Source of the DNA: Desulfuromonadales bacterium | GTDB lineage: Bacteria > Desulfobacterota > Desulfuromonadia > Desulfuromonadales > Syntrophotaleaceae | Direction: 5' to 3' | Length of the DNA: 64,000 nucleotides | NCBI GenBank assembly: GCA_030154185.1 | Contig: JASKKK010000001.1 | Span: 1 to 64,000, forward strand | In this document: positions 14,826 to 25,387 of the stretch, piece by piece | How positions within the stretch are numbered: the stretch's first letter is position 1 | Layout of the letters: the number at the start of each line of letters is the position of its first letter | The notes under the pieces: generated by a model | What the model saw: only the letters and a program-made list of their open reading frames with translations | The model's database searches: none | Told to the model about the DNA's origin: nothing | Translations under genes and position numbers: made by a program

Positions 14826-17321
14826 ATGAAACAATTTGACGATTTTCTTCATCAGGTCAGCCGCCCGGCCCGCTACCTCGGAGACGAACTCGGAAGTGTG
14901 CGCAAGGACTGGCGGCAGGTCGACGTGACCATGGCCCTGGCTTTTCCTGATGTTTACGAAGTCGGTATGAGCCATATCGGCCTGCCTCTTCTTTACCAGG
15001 TGGTCAATGGTCTCGATTGGGCGCTGGCCGAGCGAGTATATGCGCCATGGCCCGATCTCGAGGCCGGTCTGCGCGAGGCCGGCTTGCCTCTGGCATCGCT
15101 GGAATCCCGCCGTTCCCTGGCCGAGTTTCAGGTGCTGGGCTTCACGCTGCAGTATGAACTTTCTTACAGCAACGTTTTGAATATGCTCGACCTGGCCGGT
15201 ATACCGCTGCGACGCGAGCTGCGGGACGGGCGCCATCCGCTGGTGGTGGCAGGAGGGCCTGGGGCTTTCAATCCCGAACCGCTGGCGGATTTTATCGATT
15301 GCGCCGTGGTCGGTGATGGCGAAGAGGCCATTGTCGAACTGTGTGAAGCGGTGCGTGCATCGCGCCTTGCCGCAGAGGGCCGCCCAGCGTTGCTGCGGCG
15401 CCTGGCGGCCATTGAGGGTGTCTACGTACCCGCGCTGTTCGAGGTTTCCTACCATCCCGACGGCAAAGTAGCGGCCATACGGCCTCTCGCCGACGATTGT
15501 GCACGTGTGCGGCGGAGGGTGGTGGCGGATCTCAACAGCGCCGTTTCTCCGAATCGGCCGCTGGTGCCTTTTATGAACGCCGTTCATGATCGGGTCGCGG
15601 TGGAAATCGCCCGCGGTTGCACGCGAGGCTGCCGGTTCTGCCAGGCGGGGTTTGTTACTCGGCCGGTGCGGGAGCGCGCCCCCCGGCTGGTTGCCGACAA
15701 TATCGCCGCTTCGCTGGACTGTTCAGGTTACGACGAGGTTTCGCTGTTGTCCCTTTCGACCGGGGATTACAGCCAGATCGGTCCCTTGCTCAAAGGGTTG
15801 ATGGATCGTTATCGTCAGGAACAGGTTGCGCTGTCGTTGCCCAGTCTGCGGGTCGGGTCTCTGACCGAAGAGCTGATGGAGGAAGTGCGCAAGGTGCGCA
15901 AGACCGGCTTCACCCTGGCGCCGGAAGCCGGCAGCGAGCGTCTTCGCCAGGTCGTCAACAAGGGAATCAGCGAAGAGGATCTGCTGGAAACAGCGCGTAC
16001 CGCTTTCGGACTGGGCTGGCGGGTCATCAAGCTCTATTTCATGATGGGGCTGCCGACGGAAACCGAGGCGGATCTGGCGGCCATCGTCGATCTGGCGACG
16101 CGGGTCAAGCGGGCCGGCAAAGGTACCGAGGGGGGCGCGGACGTCAATGTTTCCGTGTCGACCTTTGTGCCCAAGCCGCATACGCCTTTTCAGTGGGAGG
16201 CGCAGTTGGGGTTGGAGGAGACCCTTTCCCGCCAGGCGTATCTCCGGGACGCTCTGCGCAGCAAGAAACTGCGATTGAAATGGCATGAGGCGCAGATGTC
16301 CTTCATGGAGGGGGTGTTCGCCCGCGGTGACCGCCGACTCGGCAGAGTCCTGGAGCGGGCGGTGAAGCTGGGTTGTCGTTTCGACGGCTGGCGCGACCAT
16401 TTTCGTTTCGAACTCTGGCAACAGGCTTTTGACGAGTGTGGTATCGATCCCCGATGGTATCTGCGAGAGCGCGGTGAGAATGAAGTCTTGCCCTGGTCGC
16501 ATATCGACTGCGGTTTTACCGAAGGGTTTCTGCTTGATGAGCGGCATCGCGCCCTGCGTTGCGACTATACATCGGATTGTCGCTCGGGCAGATGCTCCGG
16601 TTGCGGGGTGTGTGATTTTTCCCGAGTGAAGCCGCGCGTTGCCGAAGTCGACACATGGCAGGTTCCGTCCGCCGAAACCGTGCCGGAAAGTCCCGAAGAA
16701 CTTTGCAGGATTCGTCTGCAGGTGCGCAAGGAAGGACGGGTGCGCTTTGTCGGGCATCTCGATTTCATGTCGCTGTTTCACCGAGCCGCGCGTCGCGCCA
16801 GGCTTCCGGTTCGTTTTTCCGGAGGGTTTCATCCGGCACCTCAGGTATCTTTCCCCGACGCTCTGCCCACCGGCGTGGAGAGCGATGCCGAGATCATTGA
16901 CGTAAAACTGTATCGGCGCTGCGAACCGGAAGACCTGATGGAGGCATTTAACGCTCAGTTGCCCAAGGGGGTGGAGGTGCTTAACGCCTGGGATGTACCC
17001 TGGAAGGCCCAGGCTCCTGCCGTCGCCATACGCAGCTCCGTTTACCGGATCGAGATTCCTGCACAGTCGCTGGAAAAGCTTTCCAAACGGGCCGAGATGT
17101 TGCAGGGATTGGATGAGCTGCTCGTGACGCGTTTGAAAAAGGGCCGGGAAAAAACCTTCGATCTGCGTCCGGCGGTCGAGGGTGTGCGCATTGAAGACGG
17201 GGCGCTCCGGCTGGCCCTGACCAAGGGCAGTCCGATGCCGCTGCTGGGCTGGCTGTTCGAACTGCCCGCCGAAGAAGCAGCCAGGCTGCCGGTGCGTAAG
17301 GTTTCCGTGCGGTTGGACTAA
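14826..17321 (+). CDS. B12-binding-like radical SAM protein, TIGR03960 fused to TIGR03936 (DUF2344)
   Basis: An 831-residue two-part protein. Residues about 1-230 form a B12-binding-like Rossmann region. The radical SAM core (about 255-480) has the cluster motif CTRGCRFCQ, then LAPEAGSERLRQVVNKG typical of TIGR03960. From about 620 on lies a DUF2344/TIGR03936 domain (RVRFVGHLDFMSLFHRAARRA, FSGGFHPAPQVSF), which in other bacteria is a separate gene next to rng. A cysteine cluster CRSGRCSGCGVC joins the two. The reaction is not known; the constant link to RNase G and L21/L27 genes suggests RNA or ribosome modification. First gene of the long plus-strand run. Confidence 0.9.
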   Translation: MKQFDDFLHQVSRPARYLGDELGSVRKDWRQVDVTMALAFPDVYEVGMSHIGLPLLYQVVNGLDWALAERVYAPWPDLEAGLREAGLPLASLESRRSLAEFQVLGFTLQYELSYSNVLNMLDLAGIPLRRELRDGRHPLVVAGGPGAFNPEPLADFIDCAVVGDGEEAIVELCEAVRASRLAAEGRPALLRRLAAIEGVYVPALFEVSYHPDGKVAAIRPLADDCARVRRRVVADLNSAVSPNRPLVPFMNAVHDRVAVEIARGCTRGCRFCQAGFVTRPVRERAPRLVADNIAASLDCSGYDEVSLLSLSTGDYSQIGPLLKGLMDRYRQEQVALSLPSLRVGSLTEELMEEVRKVRKTGFTLAPEAGSERLRQVVNKGISEEDLLETARTAFGLGWRVIKLYFMMGLPTETEADLAAIVDLATRVKRAGKGTEGGADVNVSVSTFVPKPHTPFQWEAQLGLEETLSRQAYLRDALRSKKLRLKWHEAQMSFMEGVFARGDRRLGRVLERAVKLGCRFDGWRDHFRFELWQQAFDECGIDPRWYLRERGENEVLPWSHIDCGFTEGFLLDERHRALRCDYTSDCRSGRCSGCGVCDFSRVKPRVAEVDTWQVPSAETVPESPEELCRIRLQVRKEGRVRFVGHLDFMSLFHRAARRARLPVRFSGGFHPAPQVSFPDALPTGVESDAEIIDVKLYRRCEPEDLMEAFNAQLPKGVEVLNAWDVPWKAQAPAVAIRSSVYRIEIPAQSLEKLSKRAEMLQGLDELLVTRLKKGREKTFDLRPAVEGVRIEDGALRLALTKGSPMPLLGWLFELPAEEAARLPVRKVSVRLD

Positions 17322-17534
17322 CAGCCCTTTAGCGTATAAGTTTGTATTTATATATGTTCCTGTTTTGAACCGGGTTGCATCATCGAGGTCGGATTCAGAG
17401 GGCTGCGACGCGATGCGGTTTTTTGCGGCGATCCCGATGAAAACAAACCCCAACAAATCCGTTCGGAGAACGGCTTGTCGCCGTACCTGGCTTCGGCCTT
17501 GTCAAGCCGGTTCGAACGATGCCCTGGAGGTGTC

Positions 17535-19046
17535 ATGACCAAAGACCTGGTCATCAATACTACATCCCACGAAACGCGGGTGGCTTTGCTCGAAAACGGC
17601 CACATCGCGGAGTTGTACATCGAACGGACGCGCGAACGTGGGATTGTGGGGAATATTTATAAAGGGAAGGTGCTGCGCGTGCTCCCCGGCATGCAGGCGG
17701 CATTTGTCGATATCGGTCTCGAAAAGGCGGCTTTTCTGTATGTCGCGGATGTGCTGGATCAGGTCCAGGCTCTGGAGCGATTTATCGACGAGGGAGACAG
17801 TGAAAACGGCCTTCCGACTGAGGATGAGCGTGGATCTGTCGCTCTGCCGCCTATCGAGGAGTTGCTGACCGAAGGGCAGGAGTTGCTGGTACAGGTGTCC
17901 AAGGAACCCATTGGAACCAAGGGGGCCAGGATTACCGCCAATATTTCTCTGCCCGGACGACATCTGGTTTACATGCCGACAGTCGACCACGTAGGCATTT
18001 CCCGCCGTATTGAAAACGAGGAGGAAAAGGAACGCCTGCGCGAACTCATCGAAGGGATCCGCTCGCCGGGATCCGGGTTTATCGTGCGTACCGCCGCGGA
18101 GGGCAAGAGCGCGGAGGATCTGCAATCCGACGTGGAGTTTCTGGCCGGGTTGTGGAACGGTATCTGTTCGTTGCGCGAATGCAAGGGGGCGCCCTGTCTG
18201 ATCTATTCCGATCTCGATGTAACCAGCAAGGTGTTGCGGGATATCCTCACCGAAGATGTGCGGCGCATCGTTGTCGACTCCGCCCGCGAGTACGATAAGA
18301 TCGTTCGTTTCATAGAGACGTTCATGCCCAAGCTTACCTATCGTATCGAACTGTACGAGGGGGAGGAGCCGGTATTCGATGCCTTCGGTCTGGAGGTGGA
18401 GATCGACCGGGCTCTGGGGCGCAAGGTATGGCTGAAAAGCGGCGGATACATAATTATCGAGCAGACCGAGGCGTTGGCTGCCATCGATATCAATACCGGA
18501 CGCTTCGTCGGCAAGCATAACCTGGAAGATACGATACTCAAAACCAACCTCGAGGCTGTCAGGGAAGTCGCTTACCAACTGCGTTTACGCAACCTCGGCG
18601 GTCTGATCATCATCGATTTTATCGATATGGAAAAAGAGGCCCACCGGGAAAAAGTCTTCGTGGCGCTGGAGGAGGCGTTGAAAGGCGACCGTTCCAAAAC
18701 CAACATTCTTAAGATCTCGGAACTCGGTCTTGTGGAGATGACGCGCAAACGCGTGCGCGAAAATCTGACCCGCACCTTATGCGAGCCTTGTCCCTACTGC
18801 GAAGGCAAGGGGTATGTCAAAAGCCGCTCAACCATGGTTTACGAAATTTTCCGGGAATTGCGGCGCGAGATCCGAAACCTGCCGGGGAAGCAGGTCACGC
18901 TGCTGGTGCATCCCAGTATCGCTTCGGTGATCTGCGACGAGGAGCGTTGGGAAATCGATGACCTGGAGCAGGCCTTCGGCAAACAGATCGCCATTACCGC
19001 CCGTTTCGACTTCCACCAGGAACAGTTCGAGATACTTTGCGATTAG
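17535..19046 (+). CDS. rng: Ribonuclease G/E family endoribonuclease
   Basis: A 503-residue RNase G-length protein that cleaves single-stranded rRNA precursor and mRNA. An S1 domain near 40-130 begins IVGNIYKGKVLRVLPGMQAAFVDIG. The DNase-I-like catalytic domain carries AAIDINTGRFVG and LIIIDFIDM, supplying the two metal-binding aspartates. The zinc-link cysteines CEPCPYCEGKG are at about 416-426. The long C-terminal scaffold of RNase E is absent. The ORF track begins 20 codons early; ATG 17535 follows GGAGG and opens the family N-terminus MTKDLVINTT. Confidence 0.95.
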   Translation: MTKDLVINTTSHETRVALLENGHIAELYIERTRERGIVGNIYKGKVLRVLPGMQAAFVDIGLEKAAFLYVADVLDQVQALERFIDEGDSENGLPTEDERGSVALPPIEELLTEGQELLVQVSKEPIGTKGARITANISLPGRHLVYMPTVDHVGISRRIENEEEKERLRELIEGIRSPGSGFIVRTAAEGKSAEDLQSDVEFLAGLWNGICSLRECKGAPCLIYSDLDVTSKVLRDILTEDVRRIVVDSAREYDKIVRFIETFMPKLTYRIELYEGEEPVFDAFGLEVEIDRALGRKVWLKSGGYIIIEQTEALAAIDINTGRFVGKHNLEDTILKTNLEAVREVAYQLRLRNLGGLIIIDFIDMEKEAHREKVFVALEEALKGDRSKTNILKISELGLVEMTRKRVRENLTRTLCEPCPYCEGKGYVKSRSTMVYEIFRELRREIRNLPGKQVTLLVHPSIASVICDEERWEIDDLEQAFGKQIAITARFDFHQEQFEILCD

Positions 19047-19141
19047 TCTGGAGTTTCCGGATGGATACAGTGCGGTTTTTCATATGGGAGCGGTCCTGTG
19101 CCGTGGGGCCGGCTGGGGGTTGGGTTGACCGAGGTTTTCCC

Positions 19142-19171
19142 TTGACAGCCAGCAGTCAACGGAGCTATATT
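19142..19171 (+). promoter_or_regulatory. Sigma-70 promoter for rplU-rpmA
   Basis: TTGACA (19142-19147) and TATATT (19166-19171) are 18 bp apart (17 bp if CTATAT is used). A short hairpin TTCGG..CCGAA (19177-19192) lies at the start of the transcript, just before the AGTGAGGTG ribosome site of rplU. Confidence 0.75.
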
Positions 19172-19218
19172 GCGCTTTCGGTTTAGGCCGAAATATCTAA
19201 AAAGTGAGGTGAAACGGG

Positions 19219-19527
19219 ATGTATGCGGTGATCAAGACCGGGGGAAAACAGTATAAAGTTTCCGAAGGCGACCTGGTAAAGGTCGAGAAGATCGAAGGCG
19301 TGGTGGGTGACACCATCGAGCTGAACGAGGTCCTCATGGTCGGCGGAGAAGAGGTTAAGATCGGAACACCTCTATTGCCTGGAGCGAAAGTCAAAGCCCG
19401 TATTGTACAACAGGGTAAAGACAAAAAGGTGCTGGTTTTTCACAGCAAACGGCGCAAAGGCTATCGCAAGACCTACGGACACCGTCAGCCCATCACCCGC
19501 CTGCAAGTTACAGGCATCGAGGCTTAA
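19219..19527 (+). CDS. rplU: 50S ribosomal protein L21
   Basis: A 102-residue L21 of normal length (MYAVIKTGGKQYKVSEGD start; FHSKRRKGYRKTYGHRQ rRNA-binding segment; end LQVTGIEA). It is part of the large subunit and binds 23S rRNA near L20. It is co-transcribed with rpmA 12 bp downstream, from a sigma-70 promoter at 19142. GTGAGGTG precedes the ATG. Confidence 0.98.
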   Translation: MYAVIKTGGKQYKVSEGDLVKVEKIEGVVGDTIELNEVLMVGGEEVKIGTPLLPGAKVKARIVQQGKDKKVLVFHSKRRKGYRKTYGHRQPITRLQVTGIEA

Positions 19528-19539
19528 GGAGGTTTAGCC

Positions 19540-21128
<1,589 letters not shown>

Positions 21129-21282
21129 CAAAGGACTTCGGGGGTGGGTAGAATTCTTCTTTTTCTTCTGTATTTTAAAGTAGTTTCGAAGAGCGGAGGC
21201 ACTCTTTCCTGGAGGGGGATGTCGTCTGCATTAGCTCAGAATTTCGCTGGTTTTTGGGTCCCGTTCCGGAAAGTGAAAAACT

Positions 21283-22404
21283 ATGCGCAATGACCTGCTA
21301 TCCCGGGTTAAACGGATAGTCATCAAGGTTGGCAGCGGGGTTATCTTCGGTCAGGATGGTCTCGACCTGGAGGTGATCGGCGCCCTGTCCCGAGATATAT
21401 GCACCCTGCTTTCCCGGGGCTATGAGGTCGTTCTGGTGTCGTCCGGGGCCGTGGCTACCGGCAAGGGCGATCTCGGAATTGTCGGCCGCCCCCCGACCAT
21501 ACCCCTCAAACAGGCTGCCGCCGCCATCGGTCAGAGTCGTCTGATGAGGGCCTGGAAAGACGCTTTCCGACCATGCGGCCGGTGTGTGGCGCAGATCCTC
21601 CTAACCCGGGACGATCTGGCCAACCGTCGACGGTTTCTAAACGCCCGAAATACCCTGATGACCCTCCTCGAGTACGGGGTGGTGCCGGTTATCAATGAAA
21701 ACGATACGGTCGTCGTCGAAGAAATTCGTTTCGGCGATAACGATAATCTTTCCGCTTTGATTACTTCCCTGGCCGAAGCCGATCTGCTGGTGATTCTGTC
21801 GGATGTCGACGGTTTATACGACAGCAATCCGAAGACGAACCCCGCTGCGAAACGTTTTTCCGTGGTCGAGCGCATTACCGAAGAGATTGAAAAAATGGCC
21901 GGCGGCGCCGGCTCGGTTGTCGGCACGGGCGGGATGAGCACCAAAATCGAAGCGGCCAAGCGTGCCACGCTGTACGGGATCGGCACCATTATCGTCGACG
22001 GCCGTCAGGCGGGGGTGCTGCCCAGGGTCGTGGAAGGTGAAGAACTCGGCACCCTTTTTCTGCCTGTTCGACAGCATATGACGGCTCGCAAGCACTGGAT
22101 TTCGTTCACCAAAACAAGTCGCGGAAAATTACTGGTCGACAAAGGGGCGCGCCGCGCCGTTATGGAAAAAGGAAAAAGCCTTTTGCCGTCCGGAATCTTC
22201 GCCATCGAAGGCAAGTTCGACCGTGGCGATGCGGTGCGTATTTGCGATGTCGACGGAATCGAGTTCGCCAAGGGCATAGCCAGTTATTCGAAACAGGAAC
22301 TGGACCGCATCATGGGGCGAAATTCGTCGGAGATCGAAGCGATTCTCGGGTATAAATACGGTGACGAAGTTGTCCACCGCGACAATCTGGTCGTAAAGAA
22401 ATGA
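21283..22404 (+). CDS. proB: Glutamate 5-kinase
   Basis: A 373-residue enzyme that phosphorylates glutamate in the first step of proline synthesis. The amino-acid kinase domain (1-260) contains [32 protein letters not shown] and [15 protein letters not shown]. The C-terminal PUA domain (about 280-370) includes [19 protein letters not shown]. Its length matches PUA-containing ProB. The stop overlaps a nearby ATGA, and proA starts 47 bp later, so the two form an operon. Confidence 0.97.
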   Translation: MRNDLLSRVKRIVIKVGSGVIFGQDGLDLEVIGALSRDICTLLSRGYEVVLVSSGAVATGKGDLGIVGRPPTIPLKQAAAAIGQSRLMRAWKDAFRPCGRCVAQILLTRDDLANRRRFLNARNTLMTLLEYGVVPVINENDTVVVEEIRFGDNDNLSALITSLAEADLLVILSDVDGLYDSNPKTNPAAKRFSVVERITEEIEKMAGGAGSVVGTGGMSTKIEAAKRATLYGIGTIIVDGRQAGVLPRVVEGEELGTLFLPVRQHMTARKHWISFTKTSRGKLLVDKGARRAVMEKGKSLLPSGIFAIEGKFDRGDAVRICDVDGIEFAKGIASYSKQELDRIMGRNSSEIEAILGYKYGDEVVHRDNLVVKK

Positions 22405-22451
22405 CTTTGCGCAGTCGTGCAAAGTCGCAAGCTTATGACAGGAGATTCTTG

Positions 22452-23708
22452 ATGATGCTACAGGATGAAATAAAGCAATTGGCAAAAGAGGCGCGGGAGG
22501 CCTCGCGGACCCTGGCCCAGGTTTCGACAACGGCCAAGAACGATCTGCTCAAAGGCATGGCCGATGCTCTGGTCGCGGCCACCACCGCTCTTTGTGCGGA
22601 AAATGCCAAAGACCTGCAAGCCGGAAAGGAAAAAGGCCTGTCCGATGCCATGATCGATCGTCTGCGGTTGGACGAAGCCCGTATCCTCGGCATGGCCGAC
22701 GGCCTGCGTGAAGTCGCCGAACTGCCCGACCCGGTCGGAGAGATAACAGGCATGTGGCGTCGCCCCAACGGCATCCAGGTGGGGCGCATGCGTATCCCGC
22801 TCGGCGTGATCGGCATCATCTACGAGTCGCGTCCCAATGTCACCGCCGATGCGGCGGGCCTGTGCCTCAAAAGCGGCAATGCCGTGGTGTTGCGGGGCGG
22901 TTCCGAGGCTATCCATTCCAATCGAGCCATCGCCGGCGTGCTCAAAGGCGTGCTGGCAGCCAAGGGGTTGCCGTCCGGCGCTTTGCAACTGGTCGGCACC
23001 ACGGACCGGGCTGCAGTGACCGAACTGCTTAAACAGGAGGAATACATCGACCTGATCATTCCGCGCGGTGGCGAGGGGCTGATCCGGTTCGTCAGCGAGA
23101 ACTCCCGAATTCCCGTCATCAAGCATTACAAGGGTGTTTGTCACACCTTCGTCGACGCCGACGCCGATCTCGATATGGCTGAAAAAATCTGCGTCAACGC
23201 CAAGGTTCAACGTCCCGGCGTGTGCAATGCCATGGAGACCCTGCTGATTCACAAGGATGCCGCGGAGGCATTCGTTCCGCGCATAGCCCGTGTACTCGGC
23301 GGGTTGGGAGTGGAGTTGCGCGGCTGCCCGGAAACCTGTCGGCTGGCTCCCGGTGCTACTCCGGCGCAGGATGAGGATTGGGGAGCGGAATATCTCGATC
23401 TGATTCTGGCGGTCAAGGTTGTGGATAGCCTGGATGCAGCGGTTGAGCATATTCAGAAATACAGTTCGCTGCATACCGAGGTTATCGTTACCCGCGACTA
23501 CGCCAATTCTCAGCGTTTTTTGCGCGAGGTCAATTCCAGTGTGGTCATGGTCAACGCCTCGTCACGCTTCTCCGACGGCAACCAGTTCGGCCTGGGTGCC
23601 GAGATCGGAATTTCCACCACCAAGCTGCACTCCTTCGGTCCCATGGGGCTGGAGGACTTGACCACCCGCAAGTTCATCGTCTTCGGGGAAGGGCAGGTCA
23701 GGGAATAG
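22452..23708 (+). CDS. proA: Gamma-glutamyl phosphate reductase
   Basis: A 418-residue aldehyde-dehydrogenase-fold enzyme that reduces glutamyl-5-phosphate to the semialdehyde with NADPH. The catalytic cysteine region reads [16 protein letters not shown] near residue 255. Other family blocks are [39 protein letters not shown] and [11 protein letters not shown]. The ORF track begins at 22401 inside the end of proB; ATG 22452 follows GGAGA at a good distance and gives the usual length. Confidence 0.97.
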   Translation: MMLQDEIKQLAKEAREASRTLAQVSTTAKNDLLKGMADALVAATTALCAENAKDLQAGKEKGLSDAMIDRLRLDEARILGMADGLREVAELPDPVGEITGMWRRPNGIQVGRMRIPLGVIGIIYESRPNVTADAAGLCLKSGNAVVLRGGSEAIHSNRAIAGVLKGVLAAKGLPSGALQLVGTTDRAAVTELLKQEEYIDLIIPRGGEGLIRFVSENSRIPVIKHYKGVCHTFVDADADLDMAEKICVNAKVQRPGVCNAMETLLIHKDAAEAFVPRIARVLGGLGVELRGCPETCRLAPGATPAQDEDWGAEYLDLILAVKVVDSLDAAVEHIQKYSSLHTEVIVTRDYANSQRFLREVNSSVVMVNASSRFSDGNQFGLGAEIGISTTKLHSFGPMGLEDLTTRKFIVFGEGQVRE

Positions 23709-23714
23709 ATCCGA

Positions 23715-23832
23715 GTGCAGAGTAGTGAGAAAAGCGTAACAATTTTCAGCACTCAGCACCCACCTTCGCCTATGGCTTCGGCGTGACAAGCTCAGCACTG
23801 AGGCGAAGCGCAGCGTAGCGTAGCGAAAGATG
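23715..23832. repeat. Repeat-rich spacer between proA and nadD
   Basis: This short spacer contains GTGCAGAGTAGTGAG, CAGCACTCAGCACCCA and CTCAGCACTGAGG as variants of one AGCACTCAGCAC unit in both orientations. A hairpin CGCCTATGGCTTCGGCG follows, then the tandem GCGCAGCGTAGCGTAGCG. It resembles the CAGCACTCAGCAC type of dispersed non-coding repeat known from many genomes. It lies directly before the weak ribosome site of nadD. Confidence 0.55.
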
Positions 23833-23837
23833 AACCC

Positions 23838-24494
23838 ATGAAGCTCGGCATCCTCGGCGGCACATTCAACCCCATCCACATGGCGCATCTGCGTATTGCC
23901 GAGGAGGTGCGGGAACGCTGCGGACTCGATCGGGTTCTGTTCATTCCGGCGGCGACGCCACCCCACAAGGTGCTGGCCGACGACATCCCCTTTGTCGACC
24001 GACATGCCATGGTAGCTGCCGCCATCGCCGATAATCCCGATTTCATGGTCACCGATCTGGAAAACCGGCGTGCGGGAAAGAGTTACTCGGTACACACTCT
24101 GGAGCTTTTGCGCGAGGAGTATCCGGATGACGCGTTCTATTTCATCATCGGCATGGACTCCTACCGCTCCCTCGGTATCTGGAAGGATTTTCCGCGCCTT
24201 TTCGCGTTGACCAATCTGGTGGTGGCGGCCCGCCCCGGGAGCCCCTGCGATGATCCGTTAGGGGTGCTGCCCGTTGTCATACAGCAGGAGTTCTGTTACG
24301 ATGAAAACGCTCACATGCTGCGTCATCGAAGCGGCAATGCGGTGATTTTTCTGGAGGAAACGTTTCTCGATATTTCCTCGACGCACGTTCGTCAGCTGGT
24401 GGCGCAAGGGCGTTCCATTCGCTATCTGCTGCCCGACGCGGTTGAACGCTATATCTACCGGCACGGTCTTTACCGCAGCCAAGAAAGGTCCTGA
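23838..24494 (+). CDS. nadD: Nicotinate-nucleotide adenylyltransferase
   Basis: A 218-residue nucleotidyltransferase that joins nicotinate mononucleotide to AMP in NAD synthesis. It has the GILGGTFNPIHMAHL phosphate-binding motif at 4-18, FIPAATPPHK, FIIGMDSYRSL, and the C-terminal ISSTHVRQLVAQGRSIRYLLP block equivalent to ISSTxIR. All catalytic motifs are intact. The ribosome site (GAAAG) is weak and follows a repeat-rich spacer, so expression may be low. Part of the proB-proA-nadD-rsfS-rlmH run. Confidence 0.97.
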   Translation: MKLGILGGTFNPIHMAHLRIAEEVRERCGLDRVLFIPAATPPHKVLADDIPFVDRHAMVAAAIADNPDFMVTDLENRRAGKSYSVHTLELLREEYPDDAFYFIIGMDSYRSLGIWKDFPRLFALTNLVVAARPGSPCDDPLGVLPVVIQQEFCYDENAHMLRHRSGNAVIFLEETFLDISSTHVRQLVAQGRSIRYLLPDAVERYIYRHGLYRSQERS

Positions 24495-24497
24495 ATT

Positions 24498-24857
24498 TTG
24501 CAAGCAAAACAACAAGCGCTGTTGTGCGCTGCCTATGCTTTGGAAAAAAAAGCTTTTGACGTCAGATTGCTGGATGTTGCCGGCCTGTCGTCACTGACCG
24601 ATTTTCTTTTGATCGTCTCCGGCGGATCGGATCGTCAGGTAATGGCTATCGCCGAAGCGATCGAACTCGGCATGAAAAAAGAACACGATGTGCTGCCTCT
24701 GGCTATCGAAGGCAAGCGGGAGGGGCGTTGGGTGTTACTCGATTACGGGGATGTCATGGTGCACGTGTTTCAACAGCCGGTGCGCCAGTATTATGACTTG
24801 GAAGGCCTGTGGACCGAGGCACCTGAAGTTCCCGTCGAGGAGATCGAAAAGGCATGA
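24498..24857 (+). CDS. rsfS: Ribosome silencing factor
   Basis: A 119-residue RsfS/Iojap protein that binds L14 and prevents subunit joining when growth slows. The core SSLTDFLLIVSGGSDRQVMAIAEAIE and REGRWVLLDYGDVMVHVFQQPVRQYYDLEGLW is typical. Translation starts at TTG 24498, three bases after the nadD stop, with AAAGG upstream. The stop overlaps the rlmH start (ATGA), showing translational coupling. Confidence 0.96.
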   Translation: MQAKQQALLCAAYALEKKAFDVRLLDVAGLSSLTDFLLIVSGGSDRQVMAIAEAIELGMKKEHDVLPLAIEGKREGRWVLLDYGDVMVHVFQQPVRQYYDLEGLWTEAPEVPVEEIEKA

Positions 24858-25324
24858 AGCTCTGCCTGCTTTGCGTCGGGCGTCTCTCCATCGGGTACCT
24901 GCGCGAAGGGGCTGCCGATTTCGAGGCGAGGCTGCGTCGTTACGCGCCTTTGCGGATTGTCGAACTGAAGGAGGAAAAAGGCGGAAAGAACGACCCGGTT
25001 TTTATCCGCAGGCAGGAAGGCCGCCGGATTCTCGACAGGATTCCGCAGGGAGCGTTTGTCGTTGCGCTGGATGAGCGGGGGCGTTCCATGTCCTCAGAGG
25101 CGCTGGCCGGGATGTTGGAGAGGCATATGCTTGACTCCACCCCCGAGTTGACCCTGATCATCGGCGGCGCTTATGGTCTTAGCGACGAGGTCAAACAGCG
25201 CGCCGAGTTGCTGCTTTCCCTGTCGGATATGACCCTGACGCATCAGATGGCCCGCCTGCTGCTGCTTGAACAGCTGTATCGCGGTTTTACGATTGTAAGA
25301 AACGAGCCGTACCATAACCGTTGA
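24854..25324 (+). CDS. rlmH: 23S rRNA (pseudouridine1915-N3)-methyltransferase
   Basis: A 156-residue SPOUT methyltransferase that modifies helix 69 of 23S rRNA using SAM. The knot region carries FVVALDERGRSMSSEALA and LTLIIGGAYGLSDEVK (about 95-120), and the C-terminus ends with FTIVRNEPYHNR, the family's conserved tail. The start overlaps the rsfS stop. Its length is normal. Confidence 0.97.
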   Translation: MKLCLLCVGRLSIGYLREGAADFEARLRRYAPLRIVELKEEKGGKNDPVFIRRQEGRRILDRIPQGAFVVALDERGRSMSSEALAGMLERHMLDSTPELTLIIGGAYGLSDEVKQRAELLLSLSDMTLTHQMARLLLLEQLYRGFTIVRNEPYHNR

Positions 25325-25387
25325 CGCTTTGTCTGGCCGTCGGCTCCGGGGGCATCAGTTTCTGCCGAGCCGAAGGAGGAGAAAACC

